From positions 5,167,501-5,231,500 of the forward strand of contig NZ_CP069354.1 of NCBI RefSeq assembly GCF_016864375.1: a stretch of 64,000 nt of DNA. The letters run 5' to 3'. This document shows, in pieces, positions 42,899 to 51,233 of this stretch (position 1 is the stretch's first letter; each line of letters opens with the position of its first letter). The DNA is from Microvirga sp. VF16 (lineage in GTDB: Bacteria; Pseudomonadota; Alphaproteobacteria; Rhizobiales; Beijerinckiaceae). Below the pieces are notes generated by a model. That model was not told the DNA's origin. It searched no databases and saw only the letters and a program-made list of their open reading frames with translations. The position numbers and the translations under genes are program-made.

Positions 42899-44500
42899 AT
42901 GAAAAAATCAGCCCTTTTCGCAGCCATCTGCGTTCCGGCCTTCCTGGCCGCCGCTCCGTTGGCCGCTAAAACCCTCGTCTATTGCTCCGAGGGCAGCCCG
43001 GAGAACTTCTATCCCGGCGTCAACACCACCGGCACGTCCTTCGACGCGACCGAGCAGATCTATGACAACATCGTCGATTTCGAGCGCGGCGGCACGAAGG
43101 TCGTCCCCGGCCTCGCCGAGAAGTGGGACATCTCGGCTGACGGCACGGTCTACACCTTCCACCTGCGCAAGAACGCCAAGTGGCACTCCAACAAGAACTT
43201 CAAGCCCACCCGCAACCTGAATGCCGACGACGTCGTGTTCATGTTCGAGCGTCAGTGGAAGGAAGCGAACCCCTACTTCAAGGTGACGAGCCCGAACCAC
43301 TCCTACTTCAACGACATGGGCATGCCCGCCCTGCTGAAGTCGGTCGAGAAGGTCGATGACTACACCGTCCGCGTCACCCTGAATAAGCCGGAAGCTCCGT
43401 TCCTGGCCAACCTCGCCATGCAGTGGGCAGGCGTCCAGTCGAAGGAATATGCCGACGCCATGCTGAAGGCCGGCACCCCGGAGAAGATCGACCAAGAGCC
43501 GGTCGGCACGGGCCCGTTCTATCTGGTCCAGTACCAGAAGGATGCGATCATCCGCTACAAGGCCTTCCCCGATTACTGGGACGGCAAGGCGAAGCTCGAC
43601 GACCTCGTCTTCTCGATCACCCCGGACGCCTCCGTGCGTTGGGCCAAGGTCCAGAAGGGCGAATGCCACGTCATGCCGTATCCGAACCCAGCTGACCTCG
43701 ACGCCATGAAGAAGGATCCGAACATCACGGTCATGGAGCAGGCCGGCCTGAACGTCGGCTACCTCGCCTACCAGACTACGAAGAAGCCCTTCGACGACGT
43801 GCGCGTCCGTAAGGCCTTCAACATGGCCATGAACAAGAAGGCGATCGTCGATGCCGTGTTCCTCGGCTCGGGCGTCCCTGCCATCAATCCGATCCCGCCG
43901 TCCATGTGGTCGTACAACAGCTCGATCAAGGACGACGAGTACAATCCGGAAGCGGCCAAGAAGCTGCTCGCGGAAGCCGGCTACCCGAACGGCCTCGAGA
44001 CTGACCTGTGGGCGATGCCGGTTCAGCGTCCCTACAACCCGAATGCACGCCGCATCGCCGAGCTGATGCAGGCCGACCTCGCCAAGATTGGCGTGAAGGC
44101 CGAGATCAAGAGCTTCGAGTGGGGCGAGTACCGCAAGCGGGCCCAGGCCGGTGAGCACCAGATGGCTCAGCTCGGCTGGACGGGCGACAACGGCGACCCG
44201 GACAACTTCCTGCATACCCTGCTCGGCTGCGCCTCGGCTCAGTCCGCATCGGGCTCGAACATCGCGAAGTTCTGCTACAAGCCCTTCGACGATCTCGTGA
44301 CGAAGGCCAAGGTCACGACCAATCAGGCCGAGCGCACCAAGCTCTACGAAGAAGCTCAGAAGATCTTCAAGGAGCAGGCTCCGTGGTTCACGGTGGCTCA
44401 CGCCGTGCAGCTGAAGCCGGTCCGCAAGGAAGTCGTGGATTTCAAGCTCTCGCCGTTCGGTCGCCACACGTTCTACGGCGTGGACATCAAGGGCAAGTAA
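42899..44500 (+). CDS. dppA: Dipeptide/oligopeptide ABC transporter substrate-binding protein (DppA-like)
   Basis: A 533-residue periplasmic binding protein of the SBP family 5. The signal peptide KSALFAAICVPAFLAAAPLAA precedes the mature start KTLVYCSEGSPENFYPGVNTTG, very close to the DppA N-terminus. Family segments include VPGLAEKWDISADGTVYTFHLR, PVGTGPFYLVQYQKD and the C-terminal region WTGDNGDPDNFLHTLLGC, which in DppA contains the residue that holds the peptide N-terminus. AAGG lies just before the ATG at 42899. A strong terminator follows, so it will be made in excess of the membrane parts. Confidence 0.93.
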   Translation: MKKSALFAAICVPAFLAAAPLAAKTLVYCSEGSPENFYPGVNTTGTSFDATEQIYDNIVDFERGGTKVVPGLAEKWDISADGTVYTFHLRKNAKWHSNKNFKPTRNLNADDVVFMFERQWKEANPYFKVTSPNHSYFNDMGMPALLKSVEKVDDYTVRVTLNKPEAPFLANLAMQWAGVQSKEYADAMLKAGTPEKIDQEPVGTGPFYLVQYQKDAIIRYKAFPDYWDGKAKLDDLVFSITPDASVRWAKVQKGECHVMPYPNPADLDAMKKDPNITVMEQAGLNVGYLAYQTTKKPFDDVRVRKAFNMAMNKKAIVDAVFLGSGVPAINPIPPSMWSYNSSIKDDEYNPEAAKKLLAEAGYPNGLETDLWAMPVQRPYNPNARRIAELMQADLAKIGVKAEIKSFEWGEYRKRAQAGEHQMAQLGWTGDNGDPDNFLHTLLGCASAQSASGSNIAKFCYKPFDDLVTKAKVTTNQAERTKLYEEAQKIFKEQAPWFTVAHAVQLKPVRKEVVDFKLSPFGRHTFYGVDIKGK

Positions 44501-44519
44501 GCTAATCCCTTCAACCTAC

Positions 44520-44554
44520 GGCGGAGCGGCTCAAAAAAGCCGCTCCGCCTTTTT
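44520..44554 (+). terminator. Intrinsic terminator between dppA and dppB
   Basis: GGCGGAGCGGCT (44520-44531) pairs perfectly with AGCCGCTCCGCC (44538-44549) around CAAAAA and is followed by five T residues. It lies 20 bases after the dppA stop and 12 bases before dppB. Partial readthrough would set a high ratio of binding protein to permease. Confidence 0.9.
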
Positions 44555-44565
44555 ATGTTCAGACG

Positions 44566-45576
44566 ATGCTCAGATTCATTTTGACCCGCGTCAGCCTGAT
44601 CATCCCGACCTTCATCGGGATCACGTTGCTGGCCTTCTTCCTGATCCGCCTCGTACCGGGCGATCCCATCGAAACGCTTGCCGGCGAGCGCGGCATTGAT
44701 CCCGCCCGCCACGAGCAGCTGCGCAAGGAATACGGCTTCGACCAGCCGATCTTCGTCCAATACGGGATTTACCTGTCGCGTGTGCTGCAGGGCGATCTCG
44801 GCAAGTCGATGATCACCCAGGAGCCGGTTCTCAACGAATTCTCGGCCCTGTTCCCGGCCACTATCGAGCTGGCGCTCTGCGCGATCATCTTCGCTCTCGT
44901 GCTCGGTCTTCCGGCAGGCATCATCGCGGCCATCCGGCGAAATTCGATCTTCGACCACGGCGTGATGGGCATCTCGCTCACCGGCTATTCCATGCCGATC
45001 TTCTGGTGGGGCCTCATTCTCATCCTGCTCTTTTCGGTGCAGTTCGATCTCACGCCCGTGTCAGGCCGCATCGATGTGCTCTATTATATCGAGCCGATCA
45101 CCGGCTTCCTCCTGATCGACACGCTTCTCTCCGACGAGCCGGGGGCGTTCTGGTCTGCCGTCAGACACCTGATCCTGCCCACCATCGTGCTCGGCACGGT
45201 GCCGCTGGCCGTCATCGCCCGCATGACCCGTTCGGCCATGCTGGAAGTGCTCGGCGAGGACTACATCCGCACGGCCAAGGCCAAGGGCCTGACCCGATTC
45301 CGGATCGTCGCCCTGCATGCCCTGCGCAATGCGCTCATCCCCGTCGTGACGGTGATCGGCCTGCAGGTGGGCGTGCTGTTCACCGGCGCGATCCTTACGG
45401 AAACCATCTTTTCCTGGCCGGGCGTCGGCAAATGGCTCATCGATGCCATCTTCCGCCGCGATTATCCGGTGCTGCAAGGCGGTGCCCTGCTGCTCGGCGT
45501 TGTCGTGATGAGCGTGAATCTTCTCGTCGACCTTGCCTACGGCCTCATCAATCCTCGCATCAGGCATACGCGATGA
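44566..45576 (+). CDS. dppB: Dipeptide ABC transporter permease DppB
   Basis: A 336-residue inner-membrane permease with six predicted helices. It starts LRFILTRVSLIIPTFIGITLL, the usual DppB opening, and carries RLVPGDPIETLAGERG. The ATPase-coupling loop is LGEDYIRTAKAKGLTRFRIVALHALRNALIPVV, with the conserved EAA-type Gly. It pairs with DppC to form the channel. It stands directly after the terminator that follows dppA and overlaps dppC by four bases. Confidence 0.93.
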   Translation: MLRFILTRVSLIIPTFIGITLLAFFLIRLVPGDPIETLAGERGIDPARHEQLRKEYGFDQPIFVQYGIYLSRVLQGDLGKSMITQEPVLNEFSALFPATIELALCAIIFALVLGLPAGIIAAIRRNSIFDHGVMGISLTGYSMPIFWWGLILILLFSVQFDLTPVSGRIDVLYYIEPITGFLLIDTLLSDEPGAFWSAVRHLILPTIVLGTVPLAVIARMTRSAMLEVLGEDYIRTAKAKGLTRFRIVALHALRNALIPVVTVIGLQVGVLFTGAILTETIFSWPGVGKWLIDAIFRRDYPVLQGGALLLGVVVMSVNLLVDLAYGLINPRIRHTR

Positions 45577-46487
45577 CCACTGAAACCATGGAAGCTCCGG
45601 CCGTCGCAGCGCCGACGGCCACCCCGCCCCACCCCTTACGCGAGTTCTGGAGCTATTTCAGCGCCAACCACGGCGCCGTCGCCGGGCTCGTCGTGATCGT
45701 TGCCGTCGTGATCGTGGCGTTGCTGGCGGATGTGATCGCGCCTCATGATCCCAATGTCACGAACACCGCCATCGCGCTCAAGCCGCCGTTCTGGCAGGAG
45801 GGCGGCTTGCTGTCCTATCCGCTCGGCACCGATCCCATCGGGCGCGATATCCTGTCCCGTCTGATCTACGGCGCCCGACTGTCGCTCCTCATCGGCATCG
45901 TCGTGGTGACGATCTCCATCATCCTCGGCACCGTGCTCGGCCTCGTCGCAGGCTTCTTCCGCGGCCTGACCGAGATCTTCATCATGCGCCTGATGGACAT
46001 CATCCTCACCCTGCCGAGCCTCCTGCTCGCCATCGTGATCGTAGCGGTGCTCGGCCCGGGTCTGATGAACGCCATGCTGGCGGTGGCCCTGGTGATCCTG
46101 CCGCATTACGTGCGCCTTGCTCGCGCCGCGGTGATCACGGAAACCTCGAAGGACTACGTGACGGCGGCCCGCGTGAGCGGGGCCAGCACGATGCGCCTGA
46201 TGTTCAAGGAAGTGCTGCCGAACTGCACCGCTCCCTTGATCGTGCAGGCGTCGCTCGGCATCTCGACCGCGATCCTGGATGCGGCTGCGCTCGGCTTCCT
46301 TGGCCTCGGCGCACAGCCTCCGTCGCCTGAATGGGGCACTATGCTGGCCGATGCCCGCGAGTTCGTGCTTCGCGCCTGGTGGGTCGTCACCTTCCCCGGT
46401 CTCGCCATCCTCATCACGGTGCTCGCGTTCAATCTTCTGGGTGACGGCCTTCGCGATGCCTTCGATCCGAAGCTGAAGAGGTCCTGA
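45573..46487 (+). CDS. dppC: Dipeptide ABC transporter permease DppC
   Basis: A 304-residue permease with six predicted helices. After a Thr/Pro-rich cytoplasmic tail it has GAVAGLVVIVAVVIVALLAD and the conserved periplasmic motif LGTDPIGRDILSRLIYGAR. The coupling loop is SKDYVTAARVSGASTMRLMFKEVLPNC. The ATG at 45573 overlaps the dppB stop (ATGA). Two bases separate its stop from the first ATPase gene. It forms the channel heterodimer with DppB. Confidence 0.93.
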   Translation: MTTETMEAPAVAAPTATPPHPLREFWSYFSANHGAVAGLVVIVAVVIVALLADVIAPHDPNVTNTAIALKPPFWQEGGLLSYPLGTDPIGRDILSRLIYGARLSLLIGIVVVTISIILGTVLGLVAGFFRGLTEIFIMRLMDIILTLPSLLLAIVIVAVLGPGLMNAMLAVALVILPHYVRLARAAVITETSKDYVTAARVSGASTMRLMFKEVLPNCTAPLIVQASLGISTAILDAAALGFLGLGAQPPSPEWGTMLADAREFVLRAWWVVTFPGLAILITVLAFNLLGDGLRDAFDPKLKRS

Positions 46488-46489
46488 TT

Positions 46490-47347
46490 ATGGCGCTTCT
46501 TGAAATCGAGAATCTCGTCGTCGAGTTTCAGACCTCTGCCGGCATGTTCCGGGCAGTCGATGGCGTGTCGCTCAAGGTCGACGAGCGCGAGGTTCTGGCT
46601 ATCGTCGGGGAATCCGGCTCGGGCAAGTCCGTGTCGATGCTCGCCGTGATGGGCCTTCTGCCGTGGACGGCAAAGGTGACGGCCGACAAGATGACCTTCA
46701 ATGGCCGTGATCTTCTTAAGTTGTCCGATTCCGAGCGTCGCAAGATCGTCGGCAAGGACATTGCGATGATCTTCCAGGAGCCGGTGGCAAGCCTCAATCC
46801 GTGCTACACGGTCGGCTTCCAGATCGAGGAAGTGCTGCGCTTCCATCTCGGCCTTGGGCGGAAGGAGCGGCGCGCCCGCGCCATCGAGCTTCTGATCGCA
46901 GTCGGTATCCCCAGCCCCGCCGAGCGTCTGAACTCGTTTCCGCATCAGATGTCCGGCGGCCAGTGCCAGCGCGTGATGATCGCCATGGCCATCGCCTGCA
47001 ATCCGAAGCTTCTGATCGCCGATGAGCCGACCACAGCGCTCGACGTGACGATCCAGAAACAGATTCTCGATCTTCTCGTGAAGCTTCAGGCCGAGCACGG
47101 GATGGGCATGATCATGATCACCCACAATATGGGCGTGGTCGCAGAGACTGCCGATCGTGTCGTGGTTCAGTACAAGGGCCGCAAGATGGAAGAGGCGGAC
47201 GTGCTGACATTGTTCGAGAATCCGCGCAGCAACTACACGAAGGCTCTCCTGGCCGCGTTGCCTGACAACGCGACGGGCGACCGCCTGCCTACCATCGCGG
47301 ATTATTTCAAGGACGGAAGCGAGATCGCCGGAGCGGCCGTATCATGA
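46490..47347 (+). CDS. dppD: Dipeptide ABC transporter ATPase DppD
   Basis: A 285-residue ATPase with Walker A GESGSGKSVSM, Q-loop IAMIFQEPVASLNPCYTVG, signature MSGGQCQRVMIA and Walker B LLIADEPTTALD. The C-terminal part is of the oligopeptide type, although the usual Cys-rich Fe-S region seen in some DppD proteins is not present. It works with DppF to power import. It is coupled to dppF by a four-base overlap. Confidence 0.92.
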   Translation: MALLEIENLVVEFQTSAGMFRAVDGVSLKVDEREVLAIVGESGSGKSVSMLAVMGLLPWTAKVTADKMTFNGRDLLKLSDSERRKIVGKDIAMIFQEPVASLNPCYTVGFQIEEVLRFHLGLGRKERRARAIELLIAVGIPSPAERLNSFPHQMSGGQCQRVMIAMAIACNPKLLIADEPTTALDVTIQKQILDLLVKLQAEHGMGMIMITHNMGVVAETADRVVVQYKGRKMEEADVLTLFENPRSNYTKALLAALPDNATGDRLPTIADYFKDGSEIAGAAVS

Positions 47348-48171
47348 GTGTTGTTCTCGAAGCCCGGAATATCGTCCGGGATTACCATATGCCCGGGAGC
47401 CTCTTCACCAAGGGCAGGACGGTCCATGCCGTGAAGGGCGTGAGCTTCACGGTGGAGAAGGGCAAGACCCTCGCCATCGTCGGCGAGAGCGGCTGCGGCA
47501 AGTCTACGCTCGCGCGCATCCTCACGCTGATCGACCCGGCGACGTCCGGCGATCTCCTCATTCAGGGGAAAAAGGTCGATATCGCGAAGGGAGACCTCAC
47601 GAAGGATCTCCGGCGCGAAGTGCAGATCGTGTTCCAGAACCCCTATGGCTCGCTCAATCCGCGCCAGAAGATCGGCGACGTGCTGGGTGCACCGCTGGTG
47701 ATTCACGGCAACGTTCCGGTCGCCGAGCGGCGTGATCGCGCCATGGCGATGTTGAAGAAGGTCGGTCTCAGCGAAGAGCATTTCAACCGCTATCCGCACA
47801 TGTTCTCCGGCGGTCAGCGGCAGCGCATCGCGATTGCCCGTGCCCTGATGCTCAATCCGAGCCTGCTCGTTCTCGACGAGCCGGTTTCGGCGCTCGACCT
47901 CTCAGTGCAGGCGCAGGTGCTGAACCTGCTGGCCGATCTGCAGGACGAGTTCAACCTCACCTACGTCTTCATCAGTCACGATCTGTCGGTGGTTCGCTAC
48001 ATCGCCGACGAGGTGATGGTGATGTATTTCGGCGAGGCGGTCGAATATGGCACCCGTGATGAGGTGTTCTCCGATCCGAAGCACGATTACACCAAGACGC
48101 TTTTCGCAGCGACGCCGCGCGCGGATCCTGCGAGCATCAAGGCGCGATTGGAACGGAAGAAGGCAGCCTGA
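47344..48171 (+). CDS. dppF: Dipeptide ABC transporter ATPase DppF
   Basis: A 275-residue ATPase with Walker A GESGCGKSTLAR, Q-loop VQIVFQNPYGSLNPRQKIG, signature FSGGQRQRIAIA and Walker B LLVLDEPVSALDLSVQ. The VQIVFQNPYGSLNPR segment is characteristic of DppF/OppF. It is shorter than the roughly 330-residue E. coli DppF, ending soon after ADPASIKARLERKKAA, and lacks the longer C-terminal tail. It is the last gene of the operon and converges with the PerM-family gene. Confidence 0.92.
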   Translation: MSVVLEARNIVRDYHMPGSLFTKGRTVHAVKGVSFTVEKGKTLAIVGESGCGKSTLARILTLIDPATSGDLLIQGKKVDIAKGDLTKDLRREVQIVFQNPYGSLNPRQKIGDVLGAPLVIHGNVPVAERRDRAMAMLKKVGLSEEHFNRYPHMFSGGQRQRIAIARALMLNPSLLVLDEPVSALDLSVQAQVLNLLADLQDEFNLTYVFISHDLSVVRYIADEVMVMYFGEAVEYGTRDEVFSDPKHDYTKTLFAATPRADPASIKARLERKKAA

Positions 48172-48195
48172 CGGAAGTCGCGGCTTAAAAGATCA

Positions 48196-50211
48196 TCACG
48201 CAGGTAACGGCAGCCGCTTGGCTGCCGTTGTCTCTTCGACAGCCGGCGTATTGGCCGCCTCCGGCAGCTTCTCCCCGCCACAGGCCACCTTCAGGCACTG
48301 GACCACCGCATCGCGCAGGGACGAGACATAGTAATTGGCGCCGAGCGTGGCGCGCATCGTCTCATTCTTCAGAACGGCATCCTCCGCGGGCCAGAGACCG
48401 ACCAGCGCCGGAGCCTTCGCCTTCTGCTTCAGGCGCCGCAGCAGATAGCGCAGATGCGCTGGTGTGCCGCTGATCTCCAGATAGCTGATGCACACCATCT
48501 GCATGCCGGTCATGTCGAGATTGAAGATCTCACGGCGCGACACGGCGGAATGAGGAACGACACGGGTGCCGAATCCGTGTTTGCTCAGGAGTTGCGCCAG
48601 CATCTCCGATGCGGCTTCGTCCAGCGGGCCGCGACCAGCGATGCACAGGATCGCTCCTTCGGCTCGCCACGCCTCCGGAATATTGCGGTCCTGCGGCATC
48701 GGCTTGGTAACGGCAGGCTCCTTGTTGGCGGGCTTTTCGCTGACGGGAGAGGCAACGGGCTCGTCCTCGGTCTCGGTCGGGTGAGGCTCCACATCCTCAT
48801 GACCGCCGAGATCCTGCACCAAGGCCCTGATCACGTCCTTGACCTGATCGAGCTGGCGCTGGGTGAGAACGCCGCGTGTCGCATCGTTGGCGGCAAGCTG
48901 CAGACCCTTTAGGGCAACCTCGTCATAATAGGATGTGAGCGAGCGCTCCTTCAGCAGGAGTTCCGCCGATTCCAAGGCTTCGTCCGGATCGCCTGCCAGC
49001 ATGCGCTGATAGAGGTTCTCGGCCGGCGTCAGCGCGGGCCTGTCGCCGAGCAGCACATCCAAAAATTCGAGCCGCTCCACATGCCGGCCCAACACCACGA
49101 GGCAAAGTGTCAGGGGCGTGGCGATGAGAAGGCCGACAGGTCCCCAGAGCCAAGTCCAGAAGATAGCCGAAATGACGACCGAGAAGGGCGAGAGGCCAGT
49201 GCTCTGCCCATACACGACGGGTTCGACCACATGGCCCATGAGAGGCTCGCCGATGAGGAACAAGGCCAGAGTCATGAGCGCCATGGACCAGCCGGGGTCG
49301 ACAGCGGCCGCCAGCAGGATCGGCGGCACGGCGGCGAGGAACGACCCGATATAGGGCACAAAGCGCATCAGCGCGGCGAACACGCCCCAGAGAACCGGGC
49401 TCGGCACGCCGATCAGCCAGAGGCCGATGCCGGCCACGATCCCGAAAGAGGCATTCAATGCAAGCTGCATCAGAAAGTACCGGCTGAGCCGGCGGGCTGC
49501 ATCGTCCATGGCGACCGTCGTACGATGGAGATCGCTCGCTCCGAACAGACGGATCATCCGGTCGCGCAGATCTTCCCGCTGCATGAGGATGAAGACGAGC
49601 ACTACGAAGACGATGCCCATGGTGGCCAGGGGCTCAAGCACGGGCAGCAAAACGTCCCGAACCATCTGCGCGGGAGTCGGCTCCGGCTCATGGACCTCGA
49701 CCGGCAGCGGACCGGTCTCTTGTGGCGCCGGCGGGGCGGCGGGGGTGGGCGACGCGGGAGCCTGTTCCGGCGGAGGCTCCGCAACGGCCCGGTCGAAGCG
49801 GCGGCCGAAATCTTTCAGGAGGCTGGGCAGCTTTCCGAGCGTTCCCTCACGCAGGGAGCCGACCTTTGTCTCGATGGTAGTCTGATAGCGCGGCAGGTCG
49901 CTCGCCAGACCCGCCAGCTGGAAGCCGATGATGGCACCAAGAGACACGATGATCCCGAGAGCGACCAGGACGGCAATGATGACGGACGGCACCCGGCCAA
50001 GACGCCACCGGCGCAGCACTTCAACGAAGGGAGCCAGCACGAAGGCCAGGAGAATCGCTAGCACCACCGGTAGGAAGACGTCCTGCCCCACATAGAGGGC
50101 GGCCAGCACCACAACCCCGACGGCCAGAGTCATGAGCCCCGAGAGACCCGGGACGCCGGGCGGCTCGATTTCCGTCTCCGAGGGAGGCATGGAAGGGGGT
50201 CCAGGACGCAT
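48196..50211 (-). CDS. AI-2E (PerM) family membrane protein with long C-terminal extension
   Basis: A 671-residue protein. The N-terminal 370 residues are a PerM/AI-2E transporter-like domain: paired helices near 25-65, a helix near 75, a Pro-rich insert (PPPEQAPASPTPAAPPAPQE), and a C-terminal helix bundle with RFVPYIGSFLAAVPPILLAAAV and GHVVEPVVYGQSTGLSPFSVV, both family signatures. Members are proposed exporters of autoinducer-2 or, in other cases, ion antiporters, so the substrate is unknown. About 280 extra residues follow, with an acidic/Pro linker and then a Rossmann-like region starting GAILCIAGRGPLDEAASEM. A perfect 10-bp hairpin (48206-48229) falls inside the last codons. Confidence 0.85.
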   Translation of the reverse strand: MRPGPPSMPPSETEIEPPGVPGLSGLMTLAVGVVVLAALYVGQDVFLPVVLAILLAFVLAPFVEVLRRWRLGRVPSVIIAVLVALGIIVSLGAIIGFQLAGLASDLPRYQTTIETKVGSLREGTLGKLPSLLKDFGRRFDRAVAEPPPEQAPASPTPAAPPAPQETGPLPVEVHEPEPTPAQMVRDVLLPVLEPLATMGIVFVVLVFILMQREDLRDRMIRLFGASDLHRTTVAMDDAARRLSRYFLMQLALNASFGIVAGIGLWLIGVPSPVLWGVFAALMRFVPYIGSFLAAVPPILLAAAVDPGWSMALMTLALFLIGEPLMGHVVEPVVYGQSTGLSPFSVVISAIFWTWLWGPVGLLIATPLTLCLVVLGRHVERLEFLDVLLGDRPALTPAENLYQRMLAGDPDEALESAELLLKERSLTSYYDEVALKGLQLAANDATRGVLTQRQLDQVKDVIRALVQDLGGHEDVEPHPTETEDEPVASPVSEKPANKEPAVTKPMPQDRNIPEAWRAEGAILCIAGRGPLDEAASEMLAQLLSKHGFGTRVVPHSAVSRREIFNLDMTGMQMVCISYLEISGTPAHLRYLLRRLKQKAKAPALVGLWPAEDAVLKNETMRATLGANYYVSSLRDAVVQCLKVACGGEKLPEAANTPAVEETTAAKRLPLPA

Positions 50212-50397
50212 TCAACGGATCTCTTCTGGGCCGCGAGACGCTCTCGCCGACCTGCAAACAACGTCCCTGGCGGTCAAACGATCCTTGAGCGTGGCAATAA
50301 GGTTTATTCACCGGGGAGATGCTGGGACCTTTTGCCATCTGCAAGCGTGGGAATCCGGTTCTATTTCACAAAGATCTGGCCCTCAAAGTCTGACTCC

Positions 50398-51189
50398 ATG
50401 TCACTCACCAGACGCAATCTCCTGATCGGTGCAGCCCTTGCTGCTTCATCGACCGCTCATGGCCAGCAGGATCAGCCGAACGCAATGTCCGTCACTGCCC
50501 AAAGAAACAGCTTCAAGAGCGAGGGCAAGGCCATTGCCGTCGAGACTTTTCAGACGGCCGGATCCTCGGCTCGTCCCGCGGTTCTCATGCTGCATGGCGC
50601 CGATGGTTTGAGCACCAATACGCAATATCGCCAGGGCGCCCGCAACGTGGCGGCCGCCGGCTATCAGGTTCACCTCGTCCACTATCTCGACCGCACCAGC
50701 GAGAAGCGGGCTTCCTTCAGCACCCTGTTCCAGAACTTCATGCCCTGGATGGATACCGTACAGGATGCGCTCGCCTTCGCGTCGGATCATCCGGGTGTCG
50801 ACCCGCGCCGCATCGGCATCATCGGCATCTCGCTCGGCGCCGCGCTGGGGCTTGCCGTGGCGAGCACGGATCCTCGCGTAAAGGCCCTGGTGAATTATTT
50901 CGGACCGCTGCCGCAGGGCGCCATCGCCGCCACGTCCAAGCTGCCGCCGACTCTTGTCCTCCACGGCTCGGCCGATCCTGTCGTGCCGGTGGCGAGTGCC
51001 TATGCGGTCGAAGCGCTGCTGCGCCAGCAGAACGTGCCGCACGAGATCAAGGTCTATCCCGGCCAAGGCCACGGCTTCAGGGGGGCGGCCGAGGATGACG
51101 CATTGGCTAGATCTCTGGCATTCCTCCAGCGTCATCTTGTGGGCGTGGATGCTGCAACCGGCTCAAGACCTCTTCCCGTGGATGGTTGA
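50398..51189 (+). CDS. Dienelactone-hydrolase-like alpha/beta hydrolase with Tat signal
   Basis: A 263-residue hydrolase. The N-terminus SLTRRNLLIGAALAASSTAHG is a twin-arginine signal, so export in folded form is likely. The fold shows VLMLHGADGLS, the nucleophile elbow GISLGAALGLAVAS with Ser where classical dienelactone hydrolases have Cys, Asp in HGSADPVVPVAS and His in GQGHGFRG. The substrate is unknown; esterase or lactonase activity fits. The ATG at 50398 was chosen because the Arg pair then sits at the usual distance; no good ribosome site is visible and an earlier in-frame ATG exists at 50332. Confidence 0.8.
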   Translation: MSLTRRNLLIGAALAASSTAHGQQDQPNAMSVTAQRNSFKSEGKAIAVETFQTAGSSARPAVLMLHGADGLSTNTQYRQGARNVAAAGYQVHLVHYLDRTSEKRASFSTLFQNFMPWMDTVQDALAFASDHPGVDPRRIGIIGISLGAALGLAVASTDPRVKALVNYFGPLPQGAIAATSKLPPTLVLHGSADPVVPVASAYAVEALLRQQNVPHEIKVYPGQGHGFRGAAEDDALARSLAFLQRHLVGVDAATGSRPLPVDG

Positions 51190-51233
51190 CACGACTAAGA
51201 CTTGCAGTCCCCCGATCAAAGGCAGGAGCGATC

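Noticed and set aside
40765..44467. Two long minus-strand frames of more than 500 codons opposite the hybrid kinase and dppA
   Set aside because: No ribosome sites or recognisable domains; the + strand genes are complete and well matched.
48206..48229. Perfect 10-bp hairpin as terminator of the dipeptide operon
   Set aside because: It has no T-run on the + strand and lies within the last codons of the convergent PerM gene, so coding constraint may explain it. A Rho-dependent role cannot be excluded.
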